Shown in pieces: positions 46,600-57,500 of a stretch of 64,000 nt of DNA. The DNA is from Nothopassalora personata. Taxonomy: Eukaryota > Ascomycota > Dothideomycetes > Mycosphaerellales > Mycosphaerellaceae. Location of the stretch: the NCBI GenBank assembly GCA_033816765.1, contig CM066292.1, forward strand, positions 1,488,001-1,552,000, written 5' to 3'. How positions within the stretch are numbered: the stretch's first letter is position 1; the number at the start of each line of letters is the position of its first letter. The notes below the pieces were generated by a model. The model was not told where the DNA came from, ran no database searches, and saw only the letters and a list, made by a program, of their open reading frames with translations. The position numbers and the translations under genes are program-made.

Positions 46600-49500
46600 T
46601 TTAGTTAGGGCTAAAGGATAAAATGGCCGTTATAAGTAAGGGCGGTCTACTTCTCTATTTCCTTTTGTTTTGTTACTATAGCTCCCCTAAATTAGAGTCT
46701 ATAATAATGAACTAGATCTTGCCTTAAAAGGCGGTTCTAAAGTAGGCCTCTCTATAGTCTAGTTACATAAGTATAGTAAGATATGTAATACCCTAAATGA
46801 ATCTAGCCCTTAAGGCTAATAAATAAAAACTTTCCTCTACTGTCTCTAAACAAATGAGATATTGCTTTATAAATACTTGTGAACAAATGAAGGTCTTGCT
46901 ATGTATAAATGAAAGTGTGGTTAGTCTCTAGAAGCCTCCCTTAGAGAATGTAGTTTAGTGACTTTAGCTTTATAAGTTAATCTATAAGCTACTATGCAGT
47001 AGGGATATACTTAACTACAATTAAGCCTTCTTTATAAACATGTCTATAAAAATGGTTCCTTAGTCTAACATGCTTAGTTCTTCTATAGTTAGTGTAATCT
47101 CTAACTAGCTTAATAGTAGACTAGTTGTCTACAAAGATCTTAAAGGCTTAAGCTTTGTAGTTAGTCATTTTCTAGGTTTTATAGAGTAGATTTCTTAACT
47201 ACATTACTTCCCTACAGCATTTAGTTAAGGCTACATACTCTACTTTAGTGCTTAACAGTACTATCTCCTTCTGCAGGTTGGATTTCTAGATAACAGGACT
47301 TCTAGCCATTTTGACTAGGAGTCCTAAGGTTAATCTACCTATTAGATCTCTAGAGAAATTAGAGTCTATGTAGATCTCTAGCTTTAGGGATTGTGTTTTT
47401 CTAAAGATTAGGCACTTATTAATTGTTCTAGTAATGTATCTCTAAACATGCTTTACTGTAGTAATATGTTCTACTACCGGATTAGCTAAGAATTTAGCTA
47501 AGTGGTTTGTTGCATAGGAGATATCTAGCCTAGTTTAGTTAGCTAGGTACTAGAGTTTCCTAATCAATATATTGAACAGATTGTAATCCTATATGTTGCA
47601 TTGCTCTTTATGAGCTTTATATAGGCGGTTAAGGGGATACTTAACACTTTTAGCTAAGTCTAGGCCATGTTTCTAAAGTTTCTCTAAAGCATAGTGCTTT
47701 TAGGAGACATAGAGATCTCTATGCTTTTCACTCTTCAGTTGCATGCCTAGGAAAAGGTTGGTGTTGACAGTTTTAATAGAGTACTTCTTCTTTAGTCTAG
47801 TAATGAACTTGTCAATCTTCTAATTACTGTCGCTAAAGATCTAAAAGTCATCTATATATAGGAGAACTAAAAGATTCTCCCCCTAAAAAGACATGCATTA
47901 GAATTAAGTCTCTTTAGGCCTAATTCTTCTAGAGCTTCCTTAGCATCATAGTACTAGAAGTTTGCAGCTTGTTTTAATCTATATAGTCCCTTCTTAATTT
48001 CTAGGACTTTGTTAGATAGATCTTTCTTAATAAGTTCTACCCCTTCTAGTAGTTTAATATATAAAGGTCTATTAATGTTAGGGTTTATAAATGCTGTTTT
48101 AACATTAATCTGTCTCCTCTTCTAGCTAAGAACTGTGCATAGGGCTAGGAGAATCCTGCTTGTTAGTAGCCTTAGGGTTAGAGCAAAGGTTTTAATATAG
48201 TCTGTCCCTTGCTTTTAAGTAAACCCCTTTACTACCTATCTAGCTCTACGCTTCTTAATGGACCTATTAGGAAGATACTTATAGTACAGGACCTATTTTC
48301 CTGTAAGCAGTTTCCTGCCCTTAGGGACTTTCTATAATAGGATCTATGTAACACATTCTATGTCTTCTAAGGAGTTGAATTCCTTTCTAATTGCCCTAAT
48401 CTATTTAGCTCTATTAGGTCTATTTAATGCTTTAGTTAGGGTGGCAGGATCTATAAGCTTCCCCTTCTTTATATTATCTATAGCCATTATAGCGAATACT
48501 TTCTCAAGTTTACTATAATTATAATAGGATCTATTCTGTCTTGAACTTCTCCTAGTTAGCTTAGGATAGACCTTAGCTTATTTAGTCTTTATAGGCTTAT
48601 AAGTCCTATCTCTCTTCCTCTTACTAATGTGTGGGGCAGGGTAGAATAGTGTTGTAGCCTAATTAGGGTCTTCTTGCACAGCTAGGGCTATGTCTTCTTA
48701 GTGTGGCTCTTTAGACTGTGAAGTCTAAGGCCTATGCTCTATAGGGGATTGTTCCTAGAGCTAGGTGTACTCTATAGGAGATTGTTCCTAGAGCTAGGTA
48801 TGCTCTATAGGAGACTGTTCCTAGAGCTAGGTATGCTCTATAGGAGACTGTTCCTAGAGCTAGGGGAATGTGTCTCTAAATAGTAGACGTGAATCTTCTA
48901 TCCTATGCTCCCCCTAAGACTGACCTTAGTTAGGGGAGTCTTGTTGCGAAGCCTTTTGTGTTTTAGGTTAGTTACTATGCTGTAGCAGCTCCCCCTCTAG
49001 CTATATAGCTCCCCTTAAAGGTTTATAGGGTTAGTAACTCGCTTCTAGCTCGTGTAGCCCTTTATAAGACATGTGAATACCTTTATAGTAAGGGTCCTTA
49101 GGGTTATTATAGGGATGTCTAAGGAAGGTAATCTCGTCATCTAGGATAGTATGCTCATTACTAGCAGCAAGCTAGGAGCTCTTAACAGTCTGCCCTGTCT
49201 ACTCTCCCTAAGCGACCTACTTACCTATAGGGATTTAGTATTGCGAGTTCTACAAGAAATCTTTATTAAAAGTTATATAGGGGGAATAGGGTATCTTGTA
49301 GACCTATTTTCCTTTCTCCTACCATGGCTTCTATAGTAGGTAGTTAGTTAATAAACTACCCTAGAATCCTATATGCTACTATATGTCCGCCCTTATAGAG
49401 AACTTTTTAGACTTAGTGTAATTGTCGTTATGTTTGTATGCTTTACATCTAAACCTCCTTACATTCCTTAAGTCTATCTCTTCAATATTAATACCTAGGT

Positions 49501-50486
49501 CCTTCTTAAAGTTAATCTATAGTACATTTTTTGTTATTAAGTTAAAGAGGCGGTTCGTAATATAGTATGCAAAATCCATGGCCTAGGGCCAGAGGTTCTA
49601 TAGTAAGCTAGAGTCTATAAGCATAGCTCTAGCCTTATTAATAATAACTTTATTCGAAGCTTTAGCAATTCTATTCTACTTAGGTGTGTATAGTGATGCA
49701 AAATCCTATCTAATTCCTTTATGTTAGGTATGTATTCCAAGTTCAATGTTGTTGAATTCCCTACTACTATCTAAGAACCAGATCTTAGGTTTCTTCTTAT
49801 AGTAGTTCTACATTATAGTAAGCCAAGTCTTAATTGCTATTAGAGCATTACTTTTCTTTAGAAGTGGTAAGCACTATCTCATCCTAGTTTTAGCACACGT
49901 AAGCATAAGGCAATATACGTAACTATTATAAGAGAGTGGAGTGATTAGATTAACTAGGTTAGCATGGATTTTATCTAATGCCTCTAGTACGGGTCTCCTA
50001 GGGATTCTTAAAACAACTCTTTATGACCTTATAAGCTTACAAGTCTCATAATGCCCCAACTCTACAGTATTAACATCTTCTAGGCCCTTAACTACTTCTT
50101 TTATAGTATTAAGTAATATACTCCTAATATGCCTAAGCCTTTAATGCTATCTAACTGTATTAGTTCTTAGCTTAGCAAATGTAAGAGCAGTAAGTCCTTT
50201 TAGTGCTAATCTGTCTTTATCCTTCCTAGAACCCCTCTTTACCCGAGGTTCCTAAAGACAATAACATTTTTCATTATCTTAACTAAGCCTATAGGCTTAT
50301 TCTTCTAGAATAGCATTTTAGATAGTCTATCTAGGTAAACTCTATGTTTCTTATATAGGAGTTCTGTAGAGATTAGTGTCGCATCTAACTCTAGTAAGTA
50401 AAGCACATTGCGAAGGAGGAGGGTGGTCTCTTAGCTAAGATAGTTCTTTATAACCTACTCTAATTCTCCTTTAGTTATAAGAGATC

Positions 50487-50803
50487 TGTTACGGTTTAGT
50501 TCGCAGAGAGGGGACAACCAATCATCCAGGCAGCAAGGCAAGGATCAGAACACGTGACCAAGGGATCTGAGGGATCTGTGGGATCTGTCGAACAGATCCG
50601 CAGAGCAGGACAGATCTCGCGAGACCACGCCAAGACATGGCACTATATAGACGACGCTCTTTTGCAAGTAGATAGGAGCTTCGTGCTCAACTCATTTCAA
50701 GTATACACCATATACTGTTTGGGACCACTACCTTCTCAACGAGTCAGAGACATCACTGCAAAGATCCAAGCCCAGTTGGGATAACGTACAGCGGTTCCTA
50801 ACA
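50487..50803 (+). repeat. 5' LTR of the young element
   Basis: 317 bp. It contains three 9-bp repeats of GGGATCTGW (50562-50588), a TATA box CTATATAG at 50643-50650 and a 76-codon frame without ATG that I regard as non-coding. By eye it is identical to 52624-52940. Confidence 0.93.
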
Positions 50804-50814
50804 ACTTTGAGCAC
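50644..50814 (+). promoter_or_regulatory. LTR promoter and putative self-priming site
   Basis: TATATA lies at 50644-50649. GTGCTCAA at 50683-50690 is about 39 nt downstream, where transcription could begin. Its exact complement TTGAGCAC lies at 50807-50814, four bases after the LTR end at 50803, where a primer-binding site belongs. No tRNA-type TGG primer site is seen there. In Tf1 of fission yeast the mRNA 5' end folds back to prime reverse transcription in this way. The match is seen, while the start site and mechanism are inference. Confidence 0.5.
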
Positions 50815-50835
50815 CACCACCAGGGCCCTTTGCAT

Positions 50836-51828
50836 ATGTCTGGGAGAGACGCTACCCGGAGTCCGTCACGACAACAGCCACAGTCAACTGGCATCACGGA
50901 ACGAATGAGCGAAATGTCGATTACAGGAAGCAGCAAGAACAACAACACTCCTATGGGTATGCTGAACCCATTGGACCACCACCGTGCACCTAAGGTGTCT
51001 ACGCCGGAGACGTTCGACGGGACCAAGGACAAACTGGAGGCTTTTCAACTGCAGGTTCAGTTGTACCTTCACTTCAACGCACACCAGTTTCAAGGCGAGG
51101 CTTCTAAAGTCTTGTACGCCGCATCCTTCCTACGAGGAAAAGCAGCTAGAGGATTCCGACCATACCTCAAGGACTGGCTACACAACCAGGGCGAGGGAGA
51201 AACACCGAAAACGGAAACTCGAAAAATTTTCCACGACTACGACGAGTTTGAGACGAAACTCGATGATCTATACGGGATACCAAATGAGGAGGTATACGCC
51301 GACCGACATATCCGACAACTTCGACAGACTACTTCTGTAGCGCTGTACGCCTCAGAATTCCAAGGATATGCCGCCGACCTGGAATGGAACGACGCAGCTT
51401 TGCGATCGCAGTTCTACCTCGGGCTGAAAGACAACGTTAAAGCCGAACTATCCCGAAACGCCAGCGTCGTTACGCTAGGGGCGATGATCAAGGCAGCAAA
51501 GGAGATCGACGAAAGGCTCCAGGAGTTGAGGTACGACCGACACGTACAGCCTGGATACCAGAGACCCGCCGCGGGCGGAAGAGGGGGCTTCAAGGCCAGA
51601 AGTCAGGACCCTAATGGTTACGGAGACCCAATGGAATTGGACGTAACGGAACGTAGGACAGGAAGGGGGCTGAAGAGCAAAGGTTCCACCTGCTACGTAT
51701 GTGGCGAGCAAGGCCACTTTGCAAGAAACTGCAAGAAGAAGAACATGGTTAGCCGCGAGTTCAACGCAATGATTCGCGAAGAGAATACATGCCAGGAATG
51801 CGAGAACTTCTTCTCGAAATCTGCCTAG
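50836..51828 (+). CDS. Gag protein of the young LTR element
   Basis: ATG at 50836 (MSGRDATRS), 330 aa. A disordered N-terminus precedes a retrotransposon Gag domain at about residues 50-235 (APKVSTPETFDGTKDKLEAF; FETKLDDLYGI; YASEFQGYAADLEWND). A basic Gly/Arg linker (RPAAGGRGGFKAR) leads to a canonical zinc knuckle CYVCGEQGHFARNC (CX2CX4HX4C) near residue 290. The type is that of Ty3/Gypsy Gag, forming virus-like particles and binding RNA. A final Cys pair (TCQECENFF) follows. The stop TAG at 51826-51828 overlaps the stop of the antisense gene. No RIP mutations and no frameshifts. Confidence 0.92.
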   Translation: MSGRDATRSPSRQQPQSTGITERMSEMSITGSSKNNNTPMGMLNPLDHHRAPKVSTPETFDGTKDKLEAFQLQVQLYLHFNAHQFQGEASKVLYAASFLRGKAARGFRPYLKDWLHNQGEGETPKTETRKIFHDYDEFETKLDDLYGIPNEEVYADRHIRQLRQTTSVALYASEFQGYAADLEWNDAALRSQFYLGLKDNVKAELSRNASVVTLGAMIKAAKEIDERLQELRYDRHVQPGYQRPAAGGRGGFKARSQDPNGYGDPMELDVTERRTGRGLKSKGSTCYVCGEQGHFARNCKKKNMVSREFNAMIREENTCQECENFFSKSA

Positions 51829-52547
51829 CAGAAACAACCTGAGGACAGCAAGGCATCAAACAGCGGCTTCTTGATTTGATGGCCTAGGACACAGAAGTCA
51901 ACACTACGAACGGCAAAACGGGATAGACAGGGGACGAACGACGAGTTTCCCACTGGATTAGACACCGGAACATCCAGGAAGTTCCAGAACTCGGAGTTTG
52001 CGTTTCCCTCCCAGTTACTCCAGGTAAAGGGACTGAGCATGGGACCGTCGGAAGGGTCTGGAGCGAGGAGAAGGCCGGCTCGCTCGAGGGCGCGCTCTTC
52101 TTCCTCCTCCTCCTCCATTTCACGCTCCTCGAGAGAGCGACCTTCCTCGACCTTTCGGTCCACGGCATCCAGTTGCTTGCGAAGACGCATCTCTTTCGCA
52201 TGCGCCTCCATCTCCTTCTCGAAAGCGGCAGCACGCAGGCGGCCGGCTTCCGCGAGCGCTTCCTTCGCTCGGTCAAGGTCCGAGAGCAGCTTCCTTCGTT
52301 GGTCACCAAGCTTCTTCCACTCAACCTCAGTCACTTTGGCGTCGCAGCTGCGACAGTTACTTAGGTGGCAGTGGGAGCACTTGCCCGACGAGATGTGTAC
52401 GCGACACAAGAGACCCTTCTCCTTGCAGCGAGAACAGGGACGCATGGTTTCTTCGCCGAGACGGTGGATTCGATTTGCACGTCGTTTTCGTTTCTTGGTG
52501 GGGACGGCGTCAGACGCTGGAATGTTGACGGGGAAAAGAGACGACAT
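51825..52547 (-). CDS. Antisense Cys-rich coiled-coil protein, 240 aa, in the young LTR element
   Basis: ATG at 52547, TAG at 51827-51825, intact. Residues about 15-30 are basic (KKRKRRANRIHR). The Cys cluster follows: PCSRCKEKGLLC, then GKCSHC, NCRSC and D (spacing CX2CX6CX8CX2CX4CX2C), suggesting two bound zinc ions. A long charged coiled coil comes next (LSDLDRAKEALAEAGRL; EKEMEAHAKEMRLRKQLDAV), with a run of Glu (EMEEEEEEE). The C-terminus is an aromatic/acidic tail (SPFTWSNWEGNANSEFWNFL). It lies 76 bp inside the 3' LTR, transcribed away from it. Similar small Cys-rich hypothetical proteins are common in Ascomycota. DNA or RNA binding and a regulatory role are guesses. Confidence 0.85.
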   Translation of the reverse strand: MSSLFPVNIPASDAVPTKKRKRRANRIHRLGEETMRPCSRCKEKGLLCRVHISSGKCSHCHLSNCRSCDAKVTEVEWKKLGDQRRKLLSDLDRAKEALAEAGRLRAAAFEKEMEAHAKEMRLRKQLDAVDRKVEEGRSLEEREMEEEEEEERALERAGLLLAPDPSDGPMLSPFTWSNWEGNANSEFWNFLDVPVSNPVGNSSFVPCLSRFAVRSVDFCVLGHQIKKPLFDALLSSGCFC

Positions 52548-52610
52548 CTCTGGTCTGAAAGAGAGGTGGGGAGGACTTTCCTTTGTAAGCTTCGGGGCGA
52601 AGCTAAGGCT

Positions 52611-52623
52611 AAAAGGGGGATGG
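52611..52623 (+). other. Polypurine tract of the young element
   Basis: AAAAGGGGGATGG directly precedes the 3' LTR, the primer for plus-strand DNA synthesis in LTR elements. It sets the element orientation as plus, sense with gag and antisense to the Cys-rich gene. Confidence 0.75.
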
Positions 52624-52940
52624 TGTTACGGTTTAGTTCGCAGAGAGGGGACAACCAATCATCCAGGCAGCAAGGCAAGGATCAGAACACGTGACCAAGG
52701 GATCTGAGGGATCTGTGGGATCTGTCGAACAGATCCGCAGAGCAGGACAGATCTCGCGAGACCACGCCAAGACATGGCACTATATAGACGACGCTCTTTT
52801 GCAAGTAGATAGGAGCTTCGTGCTCAACTCATTTCAAGTATACACCATATACTGTTTGGGACCACTACCTTCTCAACGAGTCAGAGACATCACTGCAAAG
52901 ATCCAAGCCCAGTTGGGATAACGTACAGCGGTTCCTAACA
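52624..52940 (+). repeat. 3' LTR of the young element
   Basis: 317 bp, by eye identical to 50487-50803, and followed by the second AGATC target-duplication copy. LTR identity implies insertion too recent for substitutions to accumulate. Confidence 0.93.
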
Positions 52941-54406
52941 AGATCCTTGCCTAACGGCCTATAAGAAGCATATAGGCCTTAGTCTTAGCCTAACATTCTA
53001 AAGGTCTGTAAGATTATTGCAGATATAGAAGGATGTACCTATGTTATAGACTTTGTCTATTAAGATTAGGTTTAATGCGGTAGCTGCTGTCCTTCCCATG
53101 TACACTAGTTGTGTAACTGTAACAGCTACTCTAGACCTCCTATGTAGTTATCTCTAGTCCCTATTACTATTAGAGCTATGCTCCTAATTAGATAATAAGT
53201 CTAACTAGTTATCAATTGCTATAGCAATCCTCTTCCTAGGGGATTTGCTGCCCTTTACCTTCTTTACCCTATCCTTTAGGGTGTCTTTGCCCTTCTTAGA
53301 CCTATTCCTAGGATTCTTCTCTAGATGCTGCTTATAGTAGTTCGCGTTAGTGTGCTTATATAAGCACTATATGCACTGCTCATTATTATTCTTACTTAAG
53401 AATGCTCTAACAAAGCTATTACTAGGCTTATAGGTAGTAGGTACTTACTCCTTCCTAAGAGTTGTAAATATTCTCTCTAGGGTAGTTAATTCTAGGGGAT
53501 TGTTGTGTCTCTATGTCCTAAGCTATTCGACATAGTTTAGACCTTTAACAAAGTACAATCTATAGATGCTATCTAGGAGGACAAAAGAGGATTTAAGCCT
53601 TAACTTGTTATTAACTAGGGAAGATCTAATAAATTGCTCTATAGCAGTCTTGTTATCATTTACCTATGCTTAAAAGTCTTTATAGTACTTTAATGTATTA
53701 GGTCTTGCAGCATCTAGTTTAATGTGCCTAACTGCCTTTAGAGTGTTATATAGATTAATTATAATAACTAGCTTATATGTTGCCTTAATCAAATTATACA
53801 ATTCCTTAGCTAACTTGTCTACATCTCTAAAGTTTAGCCTTAGGGTAGAATCTAATCTAGCTATAATAATGCTATATGCTTGTATGTCCTCTTTCTTCTA
53901 TCGCTTATAGGTAGCTTTGTATCCTACACTACTAGTAATGTCCTAAGGGGCTTTATTCTAGGCAGTCTTATCTTAGACATTCTTAGTTGCATCTTAGGGT
54001 TGATTATAAGCTACCCTATTTAGAGCGTACTTTAGGTCAACCTAGTCTAGATTATAGATTACGTATCCAACTAGATCCTTCTCTAGTAGTGCGCTAATTA
54101 GCATAGATTTCTATGCCTAGAACTGCACGCCTTTCCTAAGCACCTAGTTGTCCTTAGCGGATCTTACTAGGTTGCTAGAGGTGTTGTTTCTAAACTCTAT
54201 ACCTAGTCTAGCTCTTTTAGATGCTATACTATAGTACTAGTGCTTAGTGCCGATCTCCTACAGTAGTTCTTAAATCGATTAGGTAGTTGTCCGTGAAACA
54301 AATGTAGGGTTGAGTCCACTAGTAAGGCAAGCTAATCCTTAATAGAGCTTCGATGACGATTTAGGTTTCAAATTGGATAGGTAGAGGAGTACCCGGGCTT
54401 ATAACC

Positions 54407-54582
54407 TGTTGTAAATAGGTATTTGACGAGTACAAGCTTCTAGATTAACACGATAGGGTGGATTAGTAACCCTCATGAATTGCCACAAGGTGTGAGACTA
54501 TCTAACTACAGAAAACAGTGTGATATAGTATGTGTGTGCCAAGTCCTGACTAACATGGACCTTGGTCACCTGATTCACAACA
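54407..54582 (-). repeat. 5' LTR of the Copia element
   Basis: 176 bp, beginning TGTTGTAAATAGG and ending GATTCACAACA. Less RIP-altered than its partner. It is followed outside by TTGGT, the better preserved target-duplication copy. Confidence 0.9.
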
Positions 54583-57500
54583 TTGGTGAACAGCCTACAA
54601 TACTGGCCTCGGTCATCCCCTGGCATCCCACTCCTCCTGTTTAATCTAAACAACTCAACATGTGATTGTACGCTCTACCCGTATATGCTCTCCATGCAAT
54701 CAATGATCGAGACCTTATGGCGCATCTGCACGCCTCGGAAAGCATTCACAAGGGCAATAACATCGATATCGCCCCGCTCCAACAGAAGCCACTGTGTCCT
54801 GGAGCATGTACAACCCAATGCAGGTCGAACCTTTGCACGGCGGTCTGGATCCTTACAGTTGAGTTCTTAAATACAGAAAGCATACTCGCGGAATCGGAAC
54901 TGGTGGCCTGAAAAGTGGCACGATGCTTGTTGTGGCGATGTACGGACTGCATCTCTCGAAGACTTACTGTACTTCTACCCCGCTAAGGCGATGGAGTTGG
55001 GGGTCATGAGATACGCACTCGAGACATGATACTTCGCTCGAGCCAAGTTTGTGCCATTTTCACATCTTATGTCTGGAGCTCTGTTTTCGTTCCGCCTTAG
55101 GCACAAGGCAGCAGTCGCGTTCGTGGATCGATCTTTTTGACCACCGACGAGACTGGAGTTCCTCAATTTCCAAGCTAGCCGTATAGTCCAATCTCGGATG
55201 GGAGGTTGCTCGCGAGAGAGCAATCGGCCTTCAGAGCTCTATGTCGACCACTCCAAACTCTCCAACTTCTGCGTGTGGCTTGGCTGATCTTGGCTGGTTT
55301 GTACTCTACCGTGAGTTTCGCTCGGAGAGGACTGCATATGGTATGCCCGGATTTCGTGACTGAGGAAACGAATGGCAGAAGCACTGTACCTACGAATCGC
55401 CGAGGTGTTTCGACGGACATGATCCACCTAATTACAGCGGACTTATTGCAAAAGGCGACGCCGCTCTAAGCTAAGTTAGAGGGGCAATATATACCTCCAA
55501 CAGGACTTGCCCTAGTAAAGTGACGGACCGGGGTAGTCTAACATGCTAAATGAAGTCTTCTAATGACAGTGGAGGATCGTCTCTGTTGGAGCGCTCTAGG
55601 CACCTGGCGATAGGGATTTAAGCAAGGTAAGTTGTCCCGACAAATAATGTTTCTCCCTGCAGTAGGCTTGATGCAAGGATTTTACATGTTTAGCGACACC
55701 GAGCTCTTTATCAGCACGGCTACCAGCTTTGGTACTTCGCTAACCCCCAGAGATTCCGCAGGATGACGCTATACGGACCAGACCCACCATTTCTGTGAGC
55801 AAGCTAGCATCCGGGGCCAAGAAGCACTAGACTCTATCACCAAACGCTCTTCAGCAACACCAAGCGGCCCAGGCTAAAATTTACTCCAAGTCCAAGGAGC
55901 ACCAGCTCAAAACACTAGAGTTGCGTCAGCAGCAACTATCGACCTAGCCCAACAGTAAAAGCCCGCCCGCGCCATCCAGATCCAGGAAACAGCAGACTGG
56001 AGCACTAGAAGTTCTTCGGCAACGTGAACCAAATCAGTCCAAACCTCCATCGACAGAAGTCCGCCAGCAACGTATCCCCGTACCAATTCCATCTAAGGCG
56101 GAGCTAGGTAGTGAAGCAGAAGGACACAGATTTCGGCAAGCAGTGCGGCATGGGGATGTCTGCGGGAAGACAGCACCGCATCAGAGGCTGAATGGGGGCA
56201 CTTCTGCACGAGGCACAAGCCTTGCACGAGGCACAAGCCTTGAGATCGGGGGTTGAATAGTCCAGTTCTTCCATGTTCTCCAGCCATAATGCCTGTCGAT
56301 AGCGCCGTTATCAACATCCTCGAGTCTCTCCTCTTCGTCTTTATCTTCGGTCGATTGAGCAGAGCTGATTGCCCTCACGAGCGTAACCCTCCCGAATCGG
56401 ATGGATCAAGAACTCGCAGACGTTGACACCTAGTGGCTCGGTCTAGACGGCGGCTCCCAGAGAACCTTGTTGCTCCGCAGGTGGTCATAGGCCAGGGTGC
56501 GGAAGGCAGATAGCGGGGACTTCTTCCGGAGGCTGCAAGATGCGGTATTCATTGCGGTAGTCAATGCTATAGTGCGAAGTGATCGTGCACCTCGCGAAGG
56601 CATGAGGCTGTCTTAGCCACGTTGCGACAACGAAAGGGTCTCGGCTCAGCGCCACAACTCACCTCTCTTTTCTAGCAGGACTTGTGTGGACAGATGACGA
56701 CAATAGGCTGGTTCCTTGCATGCGCGAGGTAGGCCAGCTGCAGGACATCCTCGCATCGCAGAAGGTGATCGGCGTCGTGGAGATTCAATTGTGCAGCTCT
56801 TATGGCATAGTCAATACTAAGAGCGTGAGATGGTCATATGGATGGTGGAGTCATGTTTCTACCACAGCAAGGCTGTCGCTAATCGTCTTGTTAGCATGGA
56901 TACTTCACGCTAAGCGATGCCGTCAAGACCCGAGCTAGTTGCGACAGCCACTTCGTCCGTGCAGCTAAAGTGAGTCCGTTGAGATCCAGTCGAGCCTGGT
57001 TCATTCGTGCGATACTATTGGTGTTAACGGGACACGCCCTGGCCCATCGAGGGTGGATATCGTGACCCCCACACTAAGCTAAACCTCCTCTTAGGTTGAT
57101 GATAGTCTTCCGTGTGGTGGAATCCAGCCCGTCCTCCAGAGCAAACTCACTACCAAGTCGTGATTAGTCTCGCCTTTCCTCTCATCGCCGCCAAACCCTA
57201 CATCAAGATTGGCTCTTCATGCGCGGCCAAAATCCAGCTTCCCAAAGACAGCTAGGGCGTCAGCGGCATCCACGCTTACATCAAGCTGCACTGGCCGAGG
57301 GGCTGTTATTATTGTAACAGACATACCTAAGTCCGGATCCTGGCTGCAGACAGAGCTTCATTATGATGCACCATGCGTCCTTTTCGTAGTCAAGAAGACG
57401 CACTTTCGCATCAGCGGCTTGAAATTTATGATTAGACCTACCACACTTTTCCATTGTTACTATTGTCTTCTCCGATTGCGGACAGAGTATACTCTGCCTC

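Larger units (their letters stand above)
50487..52940 (+). mobile_element. Young gag-only LTR retrotransposon with an intact antisense Cys-rich gene
   Basis: 2454 bp. The two 317-bp LTRs (50487-50803 and 52624-52940, TGTTACGG to TTCCTAACA) appear identical throughout. The target duplication is AGATC on both sides. A polypurine tract AAAAGGGGGATGG (52611-52623) abuts the right LTR, so the element reads plus. It encodes gag on plus (50836-51828) and a 240-aa Cys-rich/coiled-coil protein on minus (52547-51825). There is no protease, reverse transcriptase, RNase H or integrase, so it must be mobilised by another element's enzymes. No RIP damage is visible, in contrast to the Copia element around it. 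Comparable gag-only elements are known from plants as TR-GAG elements. Confidence 0.9.
46650..54400 (-). pseudogene. gag-pol relic of the Copia element (split by the nested LTR element)
   Basis: From 5' to 3' on minus: a zinc knuckle variant at 53375-53337 (CIxCLYKHTNANY, last Cys now Tyr), and a protease-like motif at about 53070-53030 (NIGTSFYICNNLTDL, where DSGxSxHxxN is usual). The nested element interrupts at 52940-50487. Then come a pre-integrase region with LRNVLYLLELDATLISTELL, His/Cys zinc-binding residues around 50150-50030 and the integrase start DKIHAN near 49976. Reverse transcriptase follows with active site YIDD at 47858-47847 and FLGMQLKSEK just after it. The frames are full of TAG/TAA at former Trp and Gln codons. 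Not functional. Confidence 0.82.
44616..54582 (-). mobile_element. Ty1/Copia LTR retrotransposon, RIP-damaged, with two nested insertions
   Basis: The 176-bp LTRs (TGTTGTAAATAGG to TTCACAACA) lie at 44616-44791 and 54407-54582. The flanks TTAGT and TTGGT are a 5-bp target duplication differing by one G to A. Just inside the left LTR a polypurine tract (minus CTAAAGGGGGAG) and just inside the right LTR a primer-binding site (minus GGTTATAAGCCCGGGTACTC, like initiator-Met tRNA) fix the orientation as minus. The nested insertions are a solo Gypsy LTR (45712-45908) and a complete young LTR element (50487-52940). Without them the element is about 7.3 kb. Confidence 0.9.

Noticed and set aside
50554..50784. 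76-codon frame in both LTRs of the young element (50554-50784 and 52691-52921)
   Set aside because: It starts with GTG, lies across the LTR promoter region and is duplicated only because the LTRs are identical. No domain.
51884..52707. Long overlapping frames (52324-51884 minus, 52039-52707 plus)
   Set aside because: Shadow frames of the 240-aa antisense gene. They lack its Cys spacing and codon pattern.
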